DNA from: Acidilobaceae archaeon
Lineage (GTDB): Archaea; Thermoproteota; Thermoprotei_A; Sulfolobales; Acidilobaceae
Direction of reading: 5' to 3'
Length of the DNA stretch: 48,255 bases
NCBI GenBank assembly: GCA_027014125.1
Contig: JALWEI010000010.1
Span: 1-48,255 of the forward strand
In this document: positions 30,863 through 38,722 of the stretch, piece after piece
Position numbering within the stretch: the stretch's first letter is position 1
Layout of the letters: every line of letters starts with the position of its first letter
Made by a program: the position numbers and the translations under genes
The notes under the pieces: model-generated
Told to the model about the DNA's origin: nothing
Seen by the model: the letters and a program-made list of their open reading frames with translations, nothing else
Database searches by the model: none

Positions 30863-30878
30863 GCAACCCCCCGGTTGC
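30863..30878 (+). repeat. Dyad repeat copy 1 (GCAACC-CCCC-GGTTGC)
   Basis: Perfect dyad in the gap between integrase and winged-helix genes, followed by ACCTACCTAGG and GGCTACTCC, which also follow copy 5 at 36361. Confidence 0.85.
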
Positions 30879-30902
30879 GCCTGGAACCTACCTAGGTCCC
30901 GG

Positions 30903-31169
30903 CTACTCCTCCAGGCAAGCCTCCCTCGCACGCTCCAGCCCTTCCCGAGTGAGGCCGTAGCTCTTGGTTCCGCCCTTCCTGTAGACTAGGCCTTCTGCCT
31001 CTAGTTGTTTGAGTGCACGTTTGACTATGCCCCTCATAGCTGGGGGTAGCTTCCTCATTATCGCCTCCAGCGGGTAGTGTGCATGCGTAGTCTCACCGGT
31101 TAGCCTGTAGAGGGCGCATAGAACCCTTTCCATGTGCCTCTTTGACGGCTTGGGGGTCAAGCTGGACAC
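30903..31169 (-). CDS. Winged-helix regulator (88 aa)
   Basis: KRHMERVLCALYRLTGETTHAHYPLEAIMRKLPPAMRGIVKRALKQLEAEGLVYRKGGTKSYGLTREGLE is a winged helix, with recognition helix RGIVKRALKQLEAEG and wing KGGTKSYGLT. GTG 31169 lies just after the start predicted from CTTAAATAC (31196-31204). Three copies of ATTCTGTAAGAAT lie in its promoter, so it probably represses itself and the divergent AbrB-like gene. Confidence 0.75.
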   Translation of the reverse strand: MSSLTPKPSKRHMERVLCALYRLTGETTHAHYPLEAIMRKLPPAMRGIVKRALKQLEAEGLVYRKGGTKSYGLTREGLERAREACLEE

Positions 31170-31177
31170 CCTGGATT

Positions 31178-31237
31178 ATTCTGTAAGAACCGTGCAAGTA
31201 TTTAAGCTATTCTGTAAGAATATCATACTGTAAGAAA
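31178..31237. promoter_or_regulatory. Three operator copies ATTCT-GTA-AGAAT
   Basis: Copies lie at 31178-31189, 31209-31221 (perfect inverted repeat) and 31225-31237. Starts are 31 and 16 bases apart, about three and one and a half helix turns. They flank the leftward TATA box of the winged-helix gene and the rightward AATATAAACC (31235-31244) of the next gene. This is the typical layout of an autoregulated divergent promoter. Confidence 0.75.
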
Positions 31238-31274
31238 TATAAACCCTAGGTATCGCCTATACAGGAACCAGGGG

Positions 31275-31724
31275 GTGCAAAAAGGCTTGATAACACCCGC
31301 AATACCCCTAATAGTCAAACCATACAAGATGAAGAAGAGGCTCAAGACAGGGGAGGAGAGGGAGTACACGATATACAGGATAAACCTCCCCAAGAACCTC
31401 GCAGAAACCCTAGGCCTAGAAGACGGTGAGGACCTCATACTAGCCTACATAGCCCAGGCCAAGTGGTACCACCTCTTCGACTGGAGCAACCCTGAGGTTC
31501 TCAGGGAGGTGTTGCCGAGGCTAACCGAGAAGGAGAGGCTGGAGCTATGCGCAACACTAGCCCCCGAAAAGGTATGCGAGGGCAGGAGGCCACACATACT
31601 AGTAGCCAGCCCAGAAGAACTAAGGCAGCTAGGCCTAGACCCCGACAGGCCCCTAACCCTGGAGGACCTTGTAGAGGCGGTGAAGCGCAAGGTCCTGGCG
31701 GAGGCGCAGTCCCCCAGCACATAG
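31275..31724 (+). CDS. AbrB-like protein with C-terminal extension (149 aa)
   Basis: Residues 18-62 (KMKKRLKTGEEREYTIYRINLPKNLAETLGLEDGEDLILAY) fit an AbrB-type swapped hairpin. The C-terminal 80 residues are helical (NPEVLREVLPRLTEKERLELCATLAPEKVCEG) and unlike anything I know. GTG 31275 is almost leaderless from the TATA box at 31235. It is divergent from the winged-helix gene and followed after 11 bases by the next gene. Confidence 0.65.
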   Translation: MQKGLITPAIPLIVKPYKMKKRLKTGEEREYTIYRINLPKNLAETLGLEDGEDLILAYIAQAKWYHLFDWSNPEVLREVLPRLTEKERLELCATLAPEKVCEGRRPHILVASPEELRQLGLDPDRPLTLEDLVEAVKRKVLAEAQSPST

Positions 31725-31735
31725 TATAACACGGG

Positions 31736-32317
31736 GTGGGACCCGTGGTACTGGGACTATTCAGGAGGAGGGGCAACCCCCCGGCTGCCGGGGCAAAGCC
31801 CATAGGTCCTAGGGGCAGGATGACCCCGGAAGGATACATACCAACACCAGAAGAGCTAGAAGCCGCCGAGCCTATACCCCCTATGGGGGAGTGGTGGGAT
31901 CCGAAGAGTGTAGGTATGAGCGAGGAGGAGGCTGGGTGGGTTCTCCTGGCTAGGGATGAGTGGAGGCCTAGGAGGAAGGAGGGGCTCAAGGGGAGGGCCC
32001 TGGCGGAGCCGGTGTACAGGCCTGGGTTCAAGATGCCCTTCCACGCTCTAGCCTTCGACACTAAGTCCGGGAGGATATACCTGCTAGACGGTACATCACA
32101 CGCTATGATATACGAAGCCACGGGAGATAAGACTGCCAGGGAGATCGTTGAGATGCTGATAGAGGAGGCTATACCAGCCCTACACGACGACGACCCCCTG
32201 AAGATAGCGTTCCTAAAGGAGGAGCCGGGCGAGGAGGATAAAAAAGAGATAGAGAGCTTCATAGCAGCCCTATACTTCCAGATGGCACTGCTACGCAGCA
32301 AAGGCCTACTCATATAA
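31736..32317 (+). CDS. Hypothetical protein of large element (193 aa)
   Basis: The N-terminal 50 residues are proline-rich and probably flexible (RRRGNPPAAGAKPIGPRG); part of this is encoded by a dyad repeat at 31773. The rest is a soluble alpha/beta domain (KMPFHALAFDTKSGRIYLLDGTSHAMIYEATGDKTAREIVEMLIEEAI). It converges with the VirB6-like gene by 12 bases. I recognise no family. Confidence 0.5.
   Translation: MGPVVLGLFRRRGNPPAAGAKPIGPRGRMTPEGYIPTPEELEAAEPIPPMGEWWDPKSVGMSEEEAGWVLLARDEWRPRRKEGLKGRALAEPVYRPGFKMPFHALAFDTKSGRIYLLDGTSHAMIYEATGDKTAREIVEMLIEEAIPALHDDDPLKIAFLKEEPGEEDKKEIESFIAALYFQMALLRSKGLLI
31773..31788 (+). repeat. Dyad repeat copy 2 (GCAACC-CCCC-GGCTGC), inside a gene
   Basis: One mismatch in the right arm, the same change as in copy 4. 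It is translated as GNPPAA. ATAGGTCCTAGG follows at 31802-31813, the companion motif. Confidence 0.7.
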
Positions 32318-34375
32318 CGCCCTACCACTAGCATGGGCCCTGCCCAGGTTTACCCTGCTGCTCATCCACTCCCAGGTGCGGCCAGCATAATGCCTAACCC
32401 TAGGCGCGGCCCATCTGGCTGCCTTGATCGTGTATTTTGCCGGGTAGTATACCCCGTACTTGCCTGTCCTCACCGTTGCCCTTACCGGGGTTACCCCCAG
32501 CTCTCTGGATAGGGTCTGGTCGAATTCTTGGGCTGTGCGCTTCAGGCGCTCCCCCAGGGCCAGGCCAGCCTTGGCTGCCCCCACCGCCGCGCGGCGCCTC
32601 AGACCGGGCTCGACCGTCTCGACCTCGCCCCTTGCCTCGGCTAGTACGTCCTTAACCGGCTCTGTTATTCTCCCTAGGCCCCTGGGCGGCTCTACTTCTT
32701 GGATTGTGGGCTTGCCTGCCGCTGGACCGGGCTGCGGTGGCGGGACTGGGGGCTGCGTCGCTACTGTCGGCTGCCGGGGCTGGTATACTGGGCTGGGGGC
32801 ATAGCCCACCACCTGCCCCGACATGGGGCGTTTGCCCGCCATGAGGAGGGCGCCCCCGCCCGCCGCCGCTGCTACCGTGGATATTGTGGGGGTTGGCGGG
32901 GCCCTGGCCAGGCTCCTTATGCCTCCCATAAGCCCTCCTAGGCCCATTTGGCTTGTGATCATGTTTGCTATCCACGGGGTGGCTGCTGCGAAGATTAGGG
33001 GTATGGCTATAGCTGCCACCACGCTCGTCCCCTCCGTCGTAGTAGTTAGGGTTAGGGCCATCTGGGAGATGAGGCCGCTCATCACCGAGGCTATGATGCT
33101 GAAGATGAAGAGGGCGGCTAGGAGCTGTAGTACTGCCTGAACCACGCCCCGGAAGCCTGGGACGAGCCAGGCAACCAGGAGTAGCGGGGAGCTGGCCACG
33201 ATGACGGCTGCCACCACCCACTTCAGGATGCCAACCAGCACCATGAATATGAGCATGACCACCAGCACCGCCGCCACGGTCCCGGCGGTGGGTGCTACCA
33301 GCCCCAGCGCACCCATAACCGCCCCGAGGCTAACCACCATAGCGTAAAGGGCGCCGAGCTGGCCGAGCTGGGCCATACTCAGGCTTATGGTGTTAAACGT
33401 CTCGGCCAGGAGGTTGTAGAGGTCAAGCAACACGTAGATCCCCACCAGGACGGCTATCATGTCCCGGAAGACCTCCAGCAGCGCCTGGCCTCCCCTCTCC
33501 CACTCCCAGAACGCGGTCCAGACCAGCCTAGCCAGGGAGGCGGCGGATATGAGTAGAAGGGCCCACATACTCGCCAGGCCATAGTACTTCTCCACAGCCG
33601 GGTAGTTCGAGACCGTGGGCATCGCCACATAGTAGTAGAAGGCGTAGCCAGCGTTCAAGCCGAGCCTCGCAAGAGCCTGAGCCATCAAATCCATAACCCC
33701 GGCGAAGGCGTCAGCCACCACCGGGCCTATCGCCTTCGCAGCCTTCTTAACACCCTTCTCCACAATGCCGCCCTCCTCGTCCAGCCCGGCTAGGAAGCTC
33801 TTCACCACCCCGGCGTAGGCGTACCAGGGCGCCGTGACGTTGACGAGGAAGCTCCTAGTCTCCGTGGCAACTGGGGTGTTAGGGGTCCCGGAGAGGCTGC
33901 TGTAGGTGTAGATCGTGATCGTGACCTGGTACAACCCCTCATCGTGGTACACGTGGCTTAGGCTGGCCGGCTCCCCGGGCCCAGTAGTAGTATACCCGGG
34001 TGGGGGCCAGCTGCTCGTGCTCCCATCACCCCAGTCAATCTCAACCCCATACCAGTCGTGAACCGGCAGTATGGGGACCACGGTAACCTCGACGGGGAAG
34101 TACCTGCTGGCGTGGAACGCTTCCCCACGGCTGGCATAGTAGTCTGCCGGGCTCACCACAAAGCTACTCTGAACTCCTAGGGCCTGCCCCCCGCCATACA
34201 ACCAGTAGATTATCCCATACCCGCCAGATGCAAACACTAGGAGGGCCACACCCCATAGGAGTGGAGCTCTAGGGTCCTGTCCTAACGCTAGTCTTATTGC
34301 TGCTACTAGCAGGAGGAAGACGCCCCACGCGGCGGCTATGAATAGCACTGTGCCTGCCAGGGCTTGCACAGTCAC
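32306..34375 (-). CDS. VirB6/CedA-like polytopic protein with PKD-like domain
   Basis: In the 689-residue protein, an N-terminal signal/membrane region (residues 1-50) leads to an outside PKD-like beta domain (EVTVVPILPVHDWYGVEIDWGDGS, then LSHVYHDEGLYQVTITIY). Then come about eight membrane helices (residues 260-480, e.g. GTVAAVLVVMLIFMVLVGIL) and a Pro/Gln-rich cytoplasmic tail that is basic at the end. Large polytopic proteins with this core form the inner-membrane channel (VirB6/TrbL; CedA in crenarchaea) of DNA-transfer machines. GGGAGGTGACT suggests GTG 34369 as the actual start. It is the last gene of a leftward operon with VirB2-, VirB3- and VirB4-like proteins. Confidence 0.65.
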   Translation of the reverse strand: MTVQALAGTVLFIAAAWGVFLLLVAAIRLALGQDPRAPLLWGVALLVFASGGYGIIYWLYGGGQALGVQSSFVVSPADYYASRGEAFHASRYFPVEVTVVPILPVHDWYGVEIDWGDGSTSSWPPPGYTTTGPGEPASLSHVYHDEGLYQVTITIYTYSSLSGTPNTPVATETRSFLVNVTAPWYAYAGVVKSFLAGLDEEGGIVEKGVKKAAKAIGPVVADAFAGVMDLMAQALARLGLNAGYAFYYYVAMPTVSNYPAVEKYYGLASMWALLLISAASLARLVWTAFWEWERGGQALLEVFRDMIAVLVGIYVLLDLYNLLAETFNTISLSMAQLGQLGALYAMVVSLGAVMGALGLVAPTAGTVAAVLVVMLIFMVLVGILKWVVAAVIVASSPLLLVAWLVPGFRGVVQAVLQLLAALFIFSIIASVMSGLISQMALTLTTTTEGTSVVAAIAIPLIFAAATPWIANMITSQMGLGGLMGGIRSLARAPPTPTISTVAAAAGGGALLMAGKRPMSGQVVGYAPSPVYQPRQPTVATQPPVPPPQPGPAAGKPTIQEVEPPRGLGRITEPVKDVLAEARGEVETVEPGLRRRAAVGAAKAGLALGERLKRTAQEFDQTLSRELGVTPVRATVRTGKYGVYYPAKYTIKAARWAAPRVRHYAGRTWEWMSSRVNLGRAHASGRALYE

Positions 34376-34467
34376 CTCCCTTCACACCCTATACTAGTTA
34401 GGGTGCTGGTGGACTCCCCCGGCAGCTAGGACCTAGCCCCCAGGCTCCATAGGGTAGGTCCTTGCCC

Positions 34468-34483
34468 GCAACCGGGGGGTTGC
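34468..34483 (-). repeat. Dyad repeat copy 3 (GCAACC-GGGG-GGTTGC)
   Basis: Perfect dyad between the VirB6-like and the 444-aa genes, followed by GTGTCGACGTG, as in copies 4 and 10. GTAGGTCCT is upstream at 34455-34463. Confidence 0.85.
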
Positions 34484-34501
34484 GTGTCGACGTGCAGCAG
34501 G

Positions 34502-35836
34502 CTAGGATCTCGCCAGGACCCAGGCGGCAATGTACAAGAGCGACAGCACTATGATAGCTACAAGGATGAGATCCCTAAAGCCGACAGGAGCCCCAGGGCT
34601 CGTGCCCTGTGGGGCTGGCCTCTCGATCATAGTCACGTTAATGGGCTCATCCACGTGCACCCACACCCTATAGCAGTTGCTGCACTCCAGCTCCCAGCTG
34701 CCCAAAGGGAGGCATAGCCTAGCAGGCCAGGGCCCCTGCACGCTATACACGGGCCCCATCGTCGAGTTGCTTGCGTAGACTATGCTGGCTGGGGCGTCCC
34801 ATATCCAGACCCAGCCCCACGGCAGGCTAGCCCGGCTGGGCCCCACGCTCACCGGCTTCACTGTGGGGCCCTGGGGCTTGTCCCACACGGCATAGGCCTC
34901 GGGGTAGATGACTACGCTCCTATCCAAACCCGTATCCGCCACGCTTAGGTTAAGCTCCAGGTATTCCCCCGGCCTGAGGGGCGAGTACAGGTCCCCGACC
35001 CAGCTCGCGCTAGCCATACTCTTGTTCGACTGGAGCCCCCTGACGTCAAGACTTATGGACAACCCCTCAACTATGAGCTGCCCCGGCCTCAGCCTTGCTA
35101 GCTTCTGCCACTCCCCGCTCCAGGGGCCGGGGACACCAGTGCCAGGGTTCTCCAGTCTGACTCCCAGGGTTGCATTGCTCCAGTAGCACTCCGTCTCGCT
35201 GCTATAGACTAGGCTGTATAGGATCAGGCCGTAGCTTGGCTGCCTCGCGTATAGGCGGAGGTGCCTGGGGTCTGGGTGGTCCTCCTCCGTGTCTGATGTA
35301 ACATCTACGGTGTAGTTGGTGCAGTTCTCATCCTCGCAACTGTATATTGGTTTCTCGATGACCCACTCCATGTAGATCTCCTCCCTAGTATAATTCCCGC
35401 TCCAATCCTCCCTTCCAAACACGTCTGCATCTTGCCTCACAAGGAGCTCTGCCATATACACGGCTACAGCAGTATATATCGTCCAATTCCCACTGCTACT
35501 ACTAGTGGTGTTGACCTCCAGCGTCTCGTTAATTATGAGAAACTGATCCTCATCATACACCAGCTTGGCGTTTAGACTTGGGGGCCCGGCATCACAACCA
35601 TCGCAGGGCTCAGGAGGCACGGCTGTGGAGACGCTGTACTCGGCCTCCACGTACAGGATGTGACCCCTGTATGCGATCGGCCAGTCCTCTATGCCAGCGG
35701 CCTCCACCACGTCCCTGTACTGCTCCATCTTCGGGTTCACTATCGTTACACTGGCCTGGGCCACGTCGACACGCAACCCCCCGGCTGCGCTAGGTCCTAG
35801 CAGCAATAGCAATAGTAAAGGTGCTAGCAGCCGCAT
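34502..35836 (-). CDS. Large secreted, C-terminally anchored glycoprotein (444 aa)
   Basis: The signal peptide is MRLLAPLLLLLLLGPSAAG. A long beta-rich outside domain carries about ten N-glycosylation sequons and cysteine pairs (EPCDGCDAG, SCEDENCTN, LECSNCYRV), and one C-terminal helix (LILVAIIVLSLLYIAAWVLA) anchors it. Lying among T4SS-like genes, it may be the mating-pair adhesin or the outside cap of the channel. Its first mature residues are encoded by a dyad repeat (copy 4). No sequence family is recognised. Confidence 0.6.
   Translation of the reverse strand: MRLLAPLLLLLLLGPSAAGGLRVDVAQASVTIVNPKMEQYRDVVEAAGIEDWPIAYRGHILYVEAEYSVSTAVPPEPCDGCDAGPPSLNAKLVYDEDQFLIINETLEVNTTSSSSGNWTIYTAVAVYMAELLVRQDADVFGREDWSGNYTREEIYMEWVIEKPIYSCEDENCTNYTVDVTSDTEEDHPDPRHLRLYARQPSYGLILYSLVYSSETECYWSNATLGVRLENPGTGVPGPWSGEWQKLARLRPGQLIVEGLSISLDVRGLQSNKSMASASWVGDLYSPLRPGEYLELNLSVADTGLDRSVVIYPEAYAVWDKPQGPTVKPVSVGPSRASLPWGWVWIWDAPASIVYASNSTMGPVYSVQGPWPARLCLPLGSWELECSNCYRVWVHVDEPINVTMIERPAPQGTSPGAPVGFRDLILVAIIVLSLLYIAAWVLARS
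35773..35788 (+). repeat. Dyad repeat copy 4 (GCAACC-CCCC-GGCTGC), inside a gene
   Basis: Same one-base variant as copy 2. On the coding (minus) strand it gives AAGGL at the end of the signal peptide, followed by GTGTCGACGTG. CTAGGTCCTAGC lies directly on the other side (35790-35801). Confidence 0.75.
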
Positions 35837-36066
35837 GCCTGGAGCACCCCCTCGGCGTCGGCCAGCAGCTCCCTGGCGTAGCGCCTCAGCTCATCCATGC
35901 TCCTTATCTTGTAGTATCCCCTAAGCACCCCCTCTATGAGGCGGGCCGCCTCCCTAGCCTCCTCGGCAAGCTCCCCCGATGCAGGGCACCTGCACAGGAG
36001 TAGCCTGGGTATGAGGTCCTGAAGCCTACCCGCCAGCTCCTCTAGCTCTCCTGCGACGCTCTGCAT
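35824..36066 (-). CDS. Small helical protein of large element (80 aa)
   Basis: It is almost all helix (VAGELEELAGRLQDLIPRLLL; ELAEEAREAARLIEGVLRGYY; DELRRYARELLADAEGVL), with cysteine pairs at LLCRCPAS and QACGC. It overlaps both neighbours (13 and 41 bases) and so is translated as part of the operon. Function unknown; a cytoplasmic adaptor is possible. Confidence 0.5.
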   Translation of the reverse strand: MQSVAGELEELAGRLQDLIPRLLLCRCPASGELAEEAREAARLIEGVLRGYYKIRSMDELRRYARELLADAEGVLQACGC

Positions 36067-36328
36067 TCCTCCACGCCTCCCTCAGGTCTCTGACTGTGTC
36101 GATCGTGGCCATGTAGAGCAGGGCTGCCACTGCGGCCAGCAAGCCGCCGCCCACTGTAGCCAGCATGGTTACGGTATCGGCCTCAACCAGGCGGCCAGCT
36201 GCCAGGGCCTCATAATACTCTGCACCGGTGGCGAAGCCGAAGAGGCCCGAGAGGGCCCCGACTAGGAACACCCCGGCAAGCACCCGGGCATACCTACGCC
36301 ACACTACACACCACCATAAGTATAGCAT
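36026..36328 (-). CDS. Small membrane protein of large element (about 100 aa)
   Basis: Two clear helices (VLAGVFLVGALSGLFGFATGA and TMLATVGGGLLAAVAALLYMA) and a basic tail (REAWRNAERRRRARGAGG). ATG 36328 is chosen so that the dyad copy at 36361 stays in the leader; GTG 36307 after GGTGGTGTGTA is an alternative. It is the first gene of this part of the operon, next to the sRNA promoter that faces the other way. Confidence 0.5.
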   Translation of the reverse strand: MLYLWWCVVWRRYARVLAGVFLVGALSGLFGFATGAEYYEALAAGRLVEADTVTMLATVGGGLLAAVAALLYMATIDTVRDLREAWRNAERRRRARGAGG

Positions 36329-36360
36329 GCCTGGGGGACTCCCGGCTGCTAGGACCCAGC

Positions 36361-36376
36361 GCAACCGGGGGGTTGC
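36361..36376 (-). repeat. Dyad repeat copy 5 (GCAACC-GGGG-GGTTGC)
   Basis: Perfect dyad with companion motifs on both sides: CTAGGACC before it and GTAGGACCTACCTAGGACC after it (36379-36397). It lies 67 bases before the promoter block of the first sRNA. Confidence 0.85.
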
Positions 36377-36443
36377 AGGTAGGACCTACCTAGGACCTGG
36401 CTACTCCCCCAGCAGGCCCCTGACTTCATTAAATTATTACTTA

Positions 36444-36498
36444 GAGTATCTCTAAACAATCATATTTAAATATGGTTGAGAACATACCCGGCACTTGG
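36444..36498 (+). promoter_or_regulatory. sRNA promoter block 1 (55 nt, shared)
   Basis: The block begins with GAGTATCTCTAAACAATC, has TATTTAAATATG as TATA box and ends GCACTTGG. It aligns without gaps over 55 bases with the blocks at 38519 and 46259. The TATA box puts the start of transcription at about the final CTTGG. Confidence 0.8.
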
Positions 36499-36527
36499 AG
36501 AAACCATGTCTGTAGAAGCCTGGAGAA

Positions 36528-36610
36528 GCGGCGGGGGATGATGACGCGCTCCAGCGCTGAGGGCCCACCGGCCGGCCCGATGGGCGGTCGGGTGCAATCT
36601 GACCCGCCGC
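36528..36610 (+). ncRNA. C/D-box sRNA 1
   Basis: The terminal stem GCGGCGGG (36528-36535) pairs with CCCGCCGC (36603-36610). Box C is ATGATGA (36538-36544), box D' CTGA (36557-36560), C' CGATGG (36578-36583) and box D CTGA (36599-36602). The guides are 12 bases before D' (CGCGCTCCAGCG) and 15 before D (GCGGTCGGGTGCAAT). A GC-rich spacer between D' and C' can form a small stem. Archaeal C/D RNAs direct 2'-O-methylation by fibrillarin; targets were not identified. Confidence 0.85.
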
Positions 36611-36647
36611 TCCATATTGATTATACAGTAGTGCGTGGCTATAACGC

Positions 36648-38444
36648 TTACCACTCTCCGGGCCGAGTGGTGAACTCCCGGAGCTCTGTCTTGCTGGGCT
36701 GTATGTAGACTGCCAGCCGCCAGTGGCCAGCACGCAAGACACCCTCCCCCGGCCTAGCTTCAATCAACCGCTGCTCCTCGCCCTCTGTAAGCATGTAGAT
36801 GTCCCTGATCGCCGCTATACTAGCCTCGTTGAGGCGTAGCAGCAGCACGGTGGCACTCTGTTCTAGTATAGTCCTCCCCGCCTCGGATCTAAGAACATCG
36901 GCAGGACGCTGGGTCAGGAATAGGAAGTTGACCCCATACTTCCTCCCGACCCTGCTGGTCTCCGCTAGCATGTGCATTAGGGCCGGATATTCGGCCCACA
37001 TCCACCCCTCGTCCACGACGAGTAGACTACGCTTTCTAAGCCTGGGCCGCAGGAGGCCCGCCAGTATCGCTCCTGCTAGGACCTTCTGTCTCTTGCCTCG
37101 GAGCTCCGAGAGGTCGAAGACCACGCTGGAGCCGTTGGAATCGAGTTCGGGCGGCCTCCCCTCGAATAATCCCATATCGGCCCGGGCCTCCCTCAACACC
37201 CCGCTGCTTATGAGGTCCTCCATGGAGTCAGCATCGTCTAGCGCCTCCATCAGCTGGAGCTTCTCCTCCCTACGCTGCAACCCATATATGTCGACTAGTA
37301 TCTCGTAGACTGTGCTGAAGTCGAGGAGCCCCTGCCTGTGGAGCCTGACGGGGTCTAGGCCGGCTGCATCGGGGTCTGCCCTGTAGACCTGGAACTCCGG
37401 AGAGAGGCGCTGGGCCACCTTGGCGTACTCCCCGCTAGGGTCTATGATGTAGACTGGGGATAGGAAGCGGCGCCACCACCTCCTGATATACACCTTCCCC
37501 GTCATTGACTTGCCGCTGCCAGTCTCTCCGATAACCACGAGATTGTAGTTTTGCATCTGGTAGGGGTTGTAGACTATCGGCGACCCAGTCCTAACATTGA
37601 AGCCAAGGAACAAGCCGTCGGGATGGCTTAGCTCCTCTGAAACAAATGTATAGAGAGCATGAGCAGCGGCGCTACTAGCCAGCACCCCATTGGCTAGCCA
37701 CATAGCAGTGGAGTCCAGCACGTAGAGGCGGGCCTGGCCCCTGAGCGGCGCCTGGTACCTCACACCGAGGCCGTCCAGGTAGCTCTCTAGGCTTCTGGCC
37801 TTCTCCTCCAGCTCCTCCAGGCCTTCAGCCTTGATTATAGCTAGGGCCTTGATCCGTAGCACCCTGTGGCCAGCTGAGGCCTCTGCTAGTAGAGCCTCCA
37901 GGGCCTCGGCTACCTCGGCCAGGTAGCCCTCCCTTGCGGCTATTGATAGGCGGCGCCACTTGGTCCTCAGCCTGTCCACTTTGCTGAAGGGCTCCAGTAG
38001 GATGTGGAGCTCGTCCCAGGGGGCCCCTGCCATGAAGGCTTCGGGTAGGCTCGGTGGTAGCCTGCCTAGGAGGTAGGTTCTAGCCCATACTCCGCCAGTT
38101 AGTAGGACTGCTTTTGGCTTCTCCTTCACTGGCCAGGGCCTCCCCAACGGCAGGGCCATCCTGGCCTGCAAGCCCGCTATAACCGGGTCGTCGTCCCTGT
38201 GCGCCTCGATATAGTAGCGTAGCGCCCTATACTCGGCTTGGAGGTCCTCCCACTCTATTACGCCCTCCTCCGCTACTGCGTGTATCCAGGCCTTGCGCCT
38301 GAGGCTTGCTATCCACCGTGTAAAACCAGAGACCAGCCTGTCCCTCTCGCTCTCGGGCATATCCTCGAAGGGCGTAACCTCAACCTGCCACCACAAGGTC
38401 CTAGGCGCAACCCCCCGGTTGCGCCCCTTTCTCCTCCCGAGCAC
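36648..38444 (-). CDS. VirB4/CedB-like conjugation ATPase
   Basis: The N-terminal half (residues 20-290) is the less conserved VirB4 domain, and the C-terminal half is a HerA/FtsK-type motor: Walker A GETGSGKS (306-313), VYIIDPSGEY after it, Walker B LLVVDEGWMW (474-483) and FLFLTQRPADVLRS as the sensor strand. This ATPase powers DNA transfer or pilus assembly in T4SS, including crenarchaeal Ced/Ted. The drawn start (38444) would translate a dyad repeat as NRGVA; TTG 38396, preceded by CTAGGACC, leaves the dyad in the leader and may be right. Confidence 0.85.
   Translation of the reverse strand: MLGRRKGRNRGVAPRTLWWQVEVTPFEDMPESERDRLVSGFTRWIASLRRKAWIHAVAEEGVIEWEDLQAEYRALRYYIEAHRDDDPVIAGLQARMALPLGRPWPVKEKPKAVLLTGGVWARTYLLGRLPPSLPEAFMAGAPWDELHILLEPFSKVDRLRTKWRRLSIAAREGYLAEVAEALEALLAEASAGHRVLRIKALAIIKAEGLEELEEKARSLESYLDGLGVRYQAPLRGQARLYVLDSTAMWLANGVLASSAAAHALYTFVSEELSHPDGLFLGFNVRTGSPIVYNPYQMQNYNLVVIGETGSGKSMTGKVYIRRWWRRFLSPVYIIDPSGEYAKVAQRLSPEFQVYRADPDAAGLDPVRLHRQGLLDFSTVYEILVDIYGLQRREEKLQLMEALDDADSMEDLISSGVLREARADMGLFEGRPPELDSNGSSVVFDLSELRGKRQKVLAGAILAGLLRPRLRKRSLLVVDEGWMWAEYPALMHMLAETSRVGRKYGVNFLFLTQRPADVLRSEAGRTILEQSATVLLLRLNEASIAAIRDIYMLTEGEEQRLIEARPGEGVLRAGHWRLAVYIQPSKTELREFTTRPGEW
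38407..38422 (+). repeat. Dyad repeat copy 6 (GCAACC-CCCC-GGTTGC)
   Basis: Perfect dyad at the 5' end of the virB4-like frame, with CTAGG directly before it. If the long start is used it encodes NRGVA. Confidence 0.85.
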
Positions 38445-38487
38445 GTCTAGACCCCACTACTATACCCCCGCCGGGGGACTCCCCAGG

Positions 38488-38503
38488 GCAACCGGGGAGT
38501 TGA
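38488..38503 (-). repeat. Dyad repeat copy 7 (degenerate, GCAACC-GGGG-AGTTGA)
   Basis: The left arm is intact, the right arm has two changes. It lies 15 bases before promoter block 2. CCGGGGGACTCCCC is next to it. Confidence 0.55.
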
Positions 38504-38518
38504 CGACACGATTACCTT

Positions 38519-38573
38519 GAATATCTCTAAACCATCAAACTTAAATACGACTGGGAGCATATCTAACACTTGG
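38519..38573 (+). promoter_or_regulatory. sRNA promoter block 2 (55 nt, shared)
   Basis: Starts GAATATCTCTAAACCATC, TATA box ACTTAAATACG, then GGGAGCATA and ends ACACTTGG. It aligns without gaps to the blocks of sRNA 1 and sRNA 3. Confidence 0.8.
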
Positions 38574-38602
38574 CTAATTGCAGGCGATAGGAGTAGGCGG
38601 GA

Positions 38603-38690
38603 GCGGCGGGGATGATGAACCACATCCGGGCTGAGGGCCTCGGGCCCTCCGGGGCCCGATGGCCTGCGGCTGGCACACTGACCCCGCCGC
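38603..38690 (+). ncRNA. C/D-box sRNA 2
   Basis: The stem GCGGCGGGG (38603-38611) pairs with CCCCGCCGC (38682-38690). Box C ATGATGA (38612-38618), D' CTGA (38631-38634), C' CGATGG (38657-38662), D CTGA (38678-38681). Guides are ACCACATCCGGG (12 bases) and CCTGCGGCTGGCACA (15 bases). The frame matches sRNA 1, including a GC-rich D'-C' hairpin (GGGCC/GGCCC), while the guides differ, as expected for a duplicated gene with a new target. It is antisense to the gap between virB3- and virB4-like genes. Confidence 0.85.
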
Positions 38691-38722
38691 CGATATTTAA
38701 CTAAAAAGACTTGAGGCTTAAT

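Noticed and set aside
31501-32334. 277-codon open frame on the minus strand
   Set aside because: It runs antisense to the AbrB-like and 193-aa genes, has serine/proline-rich shadow composition and no start signal.
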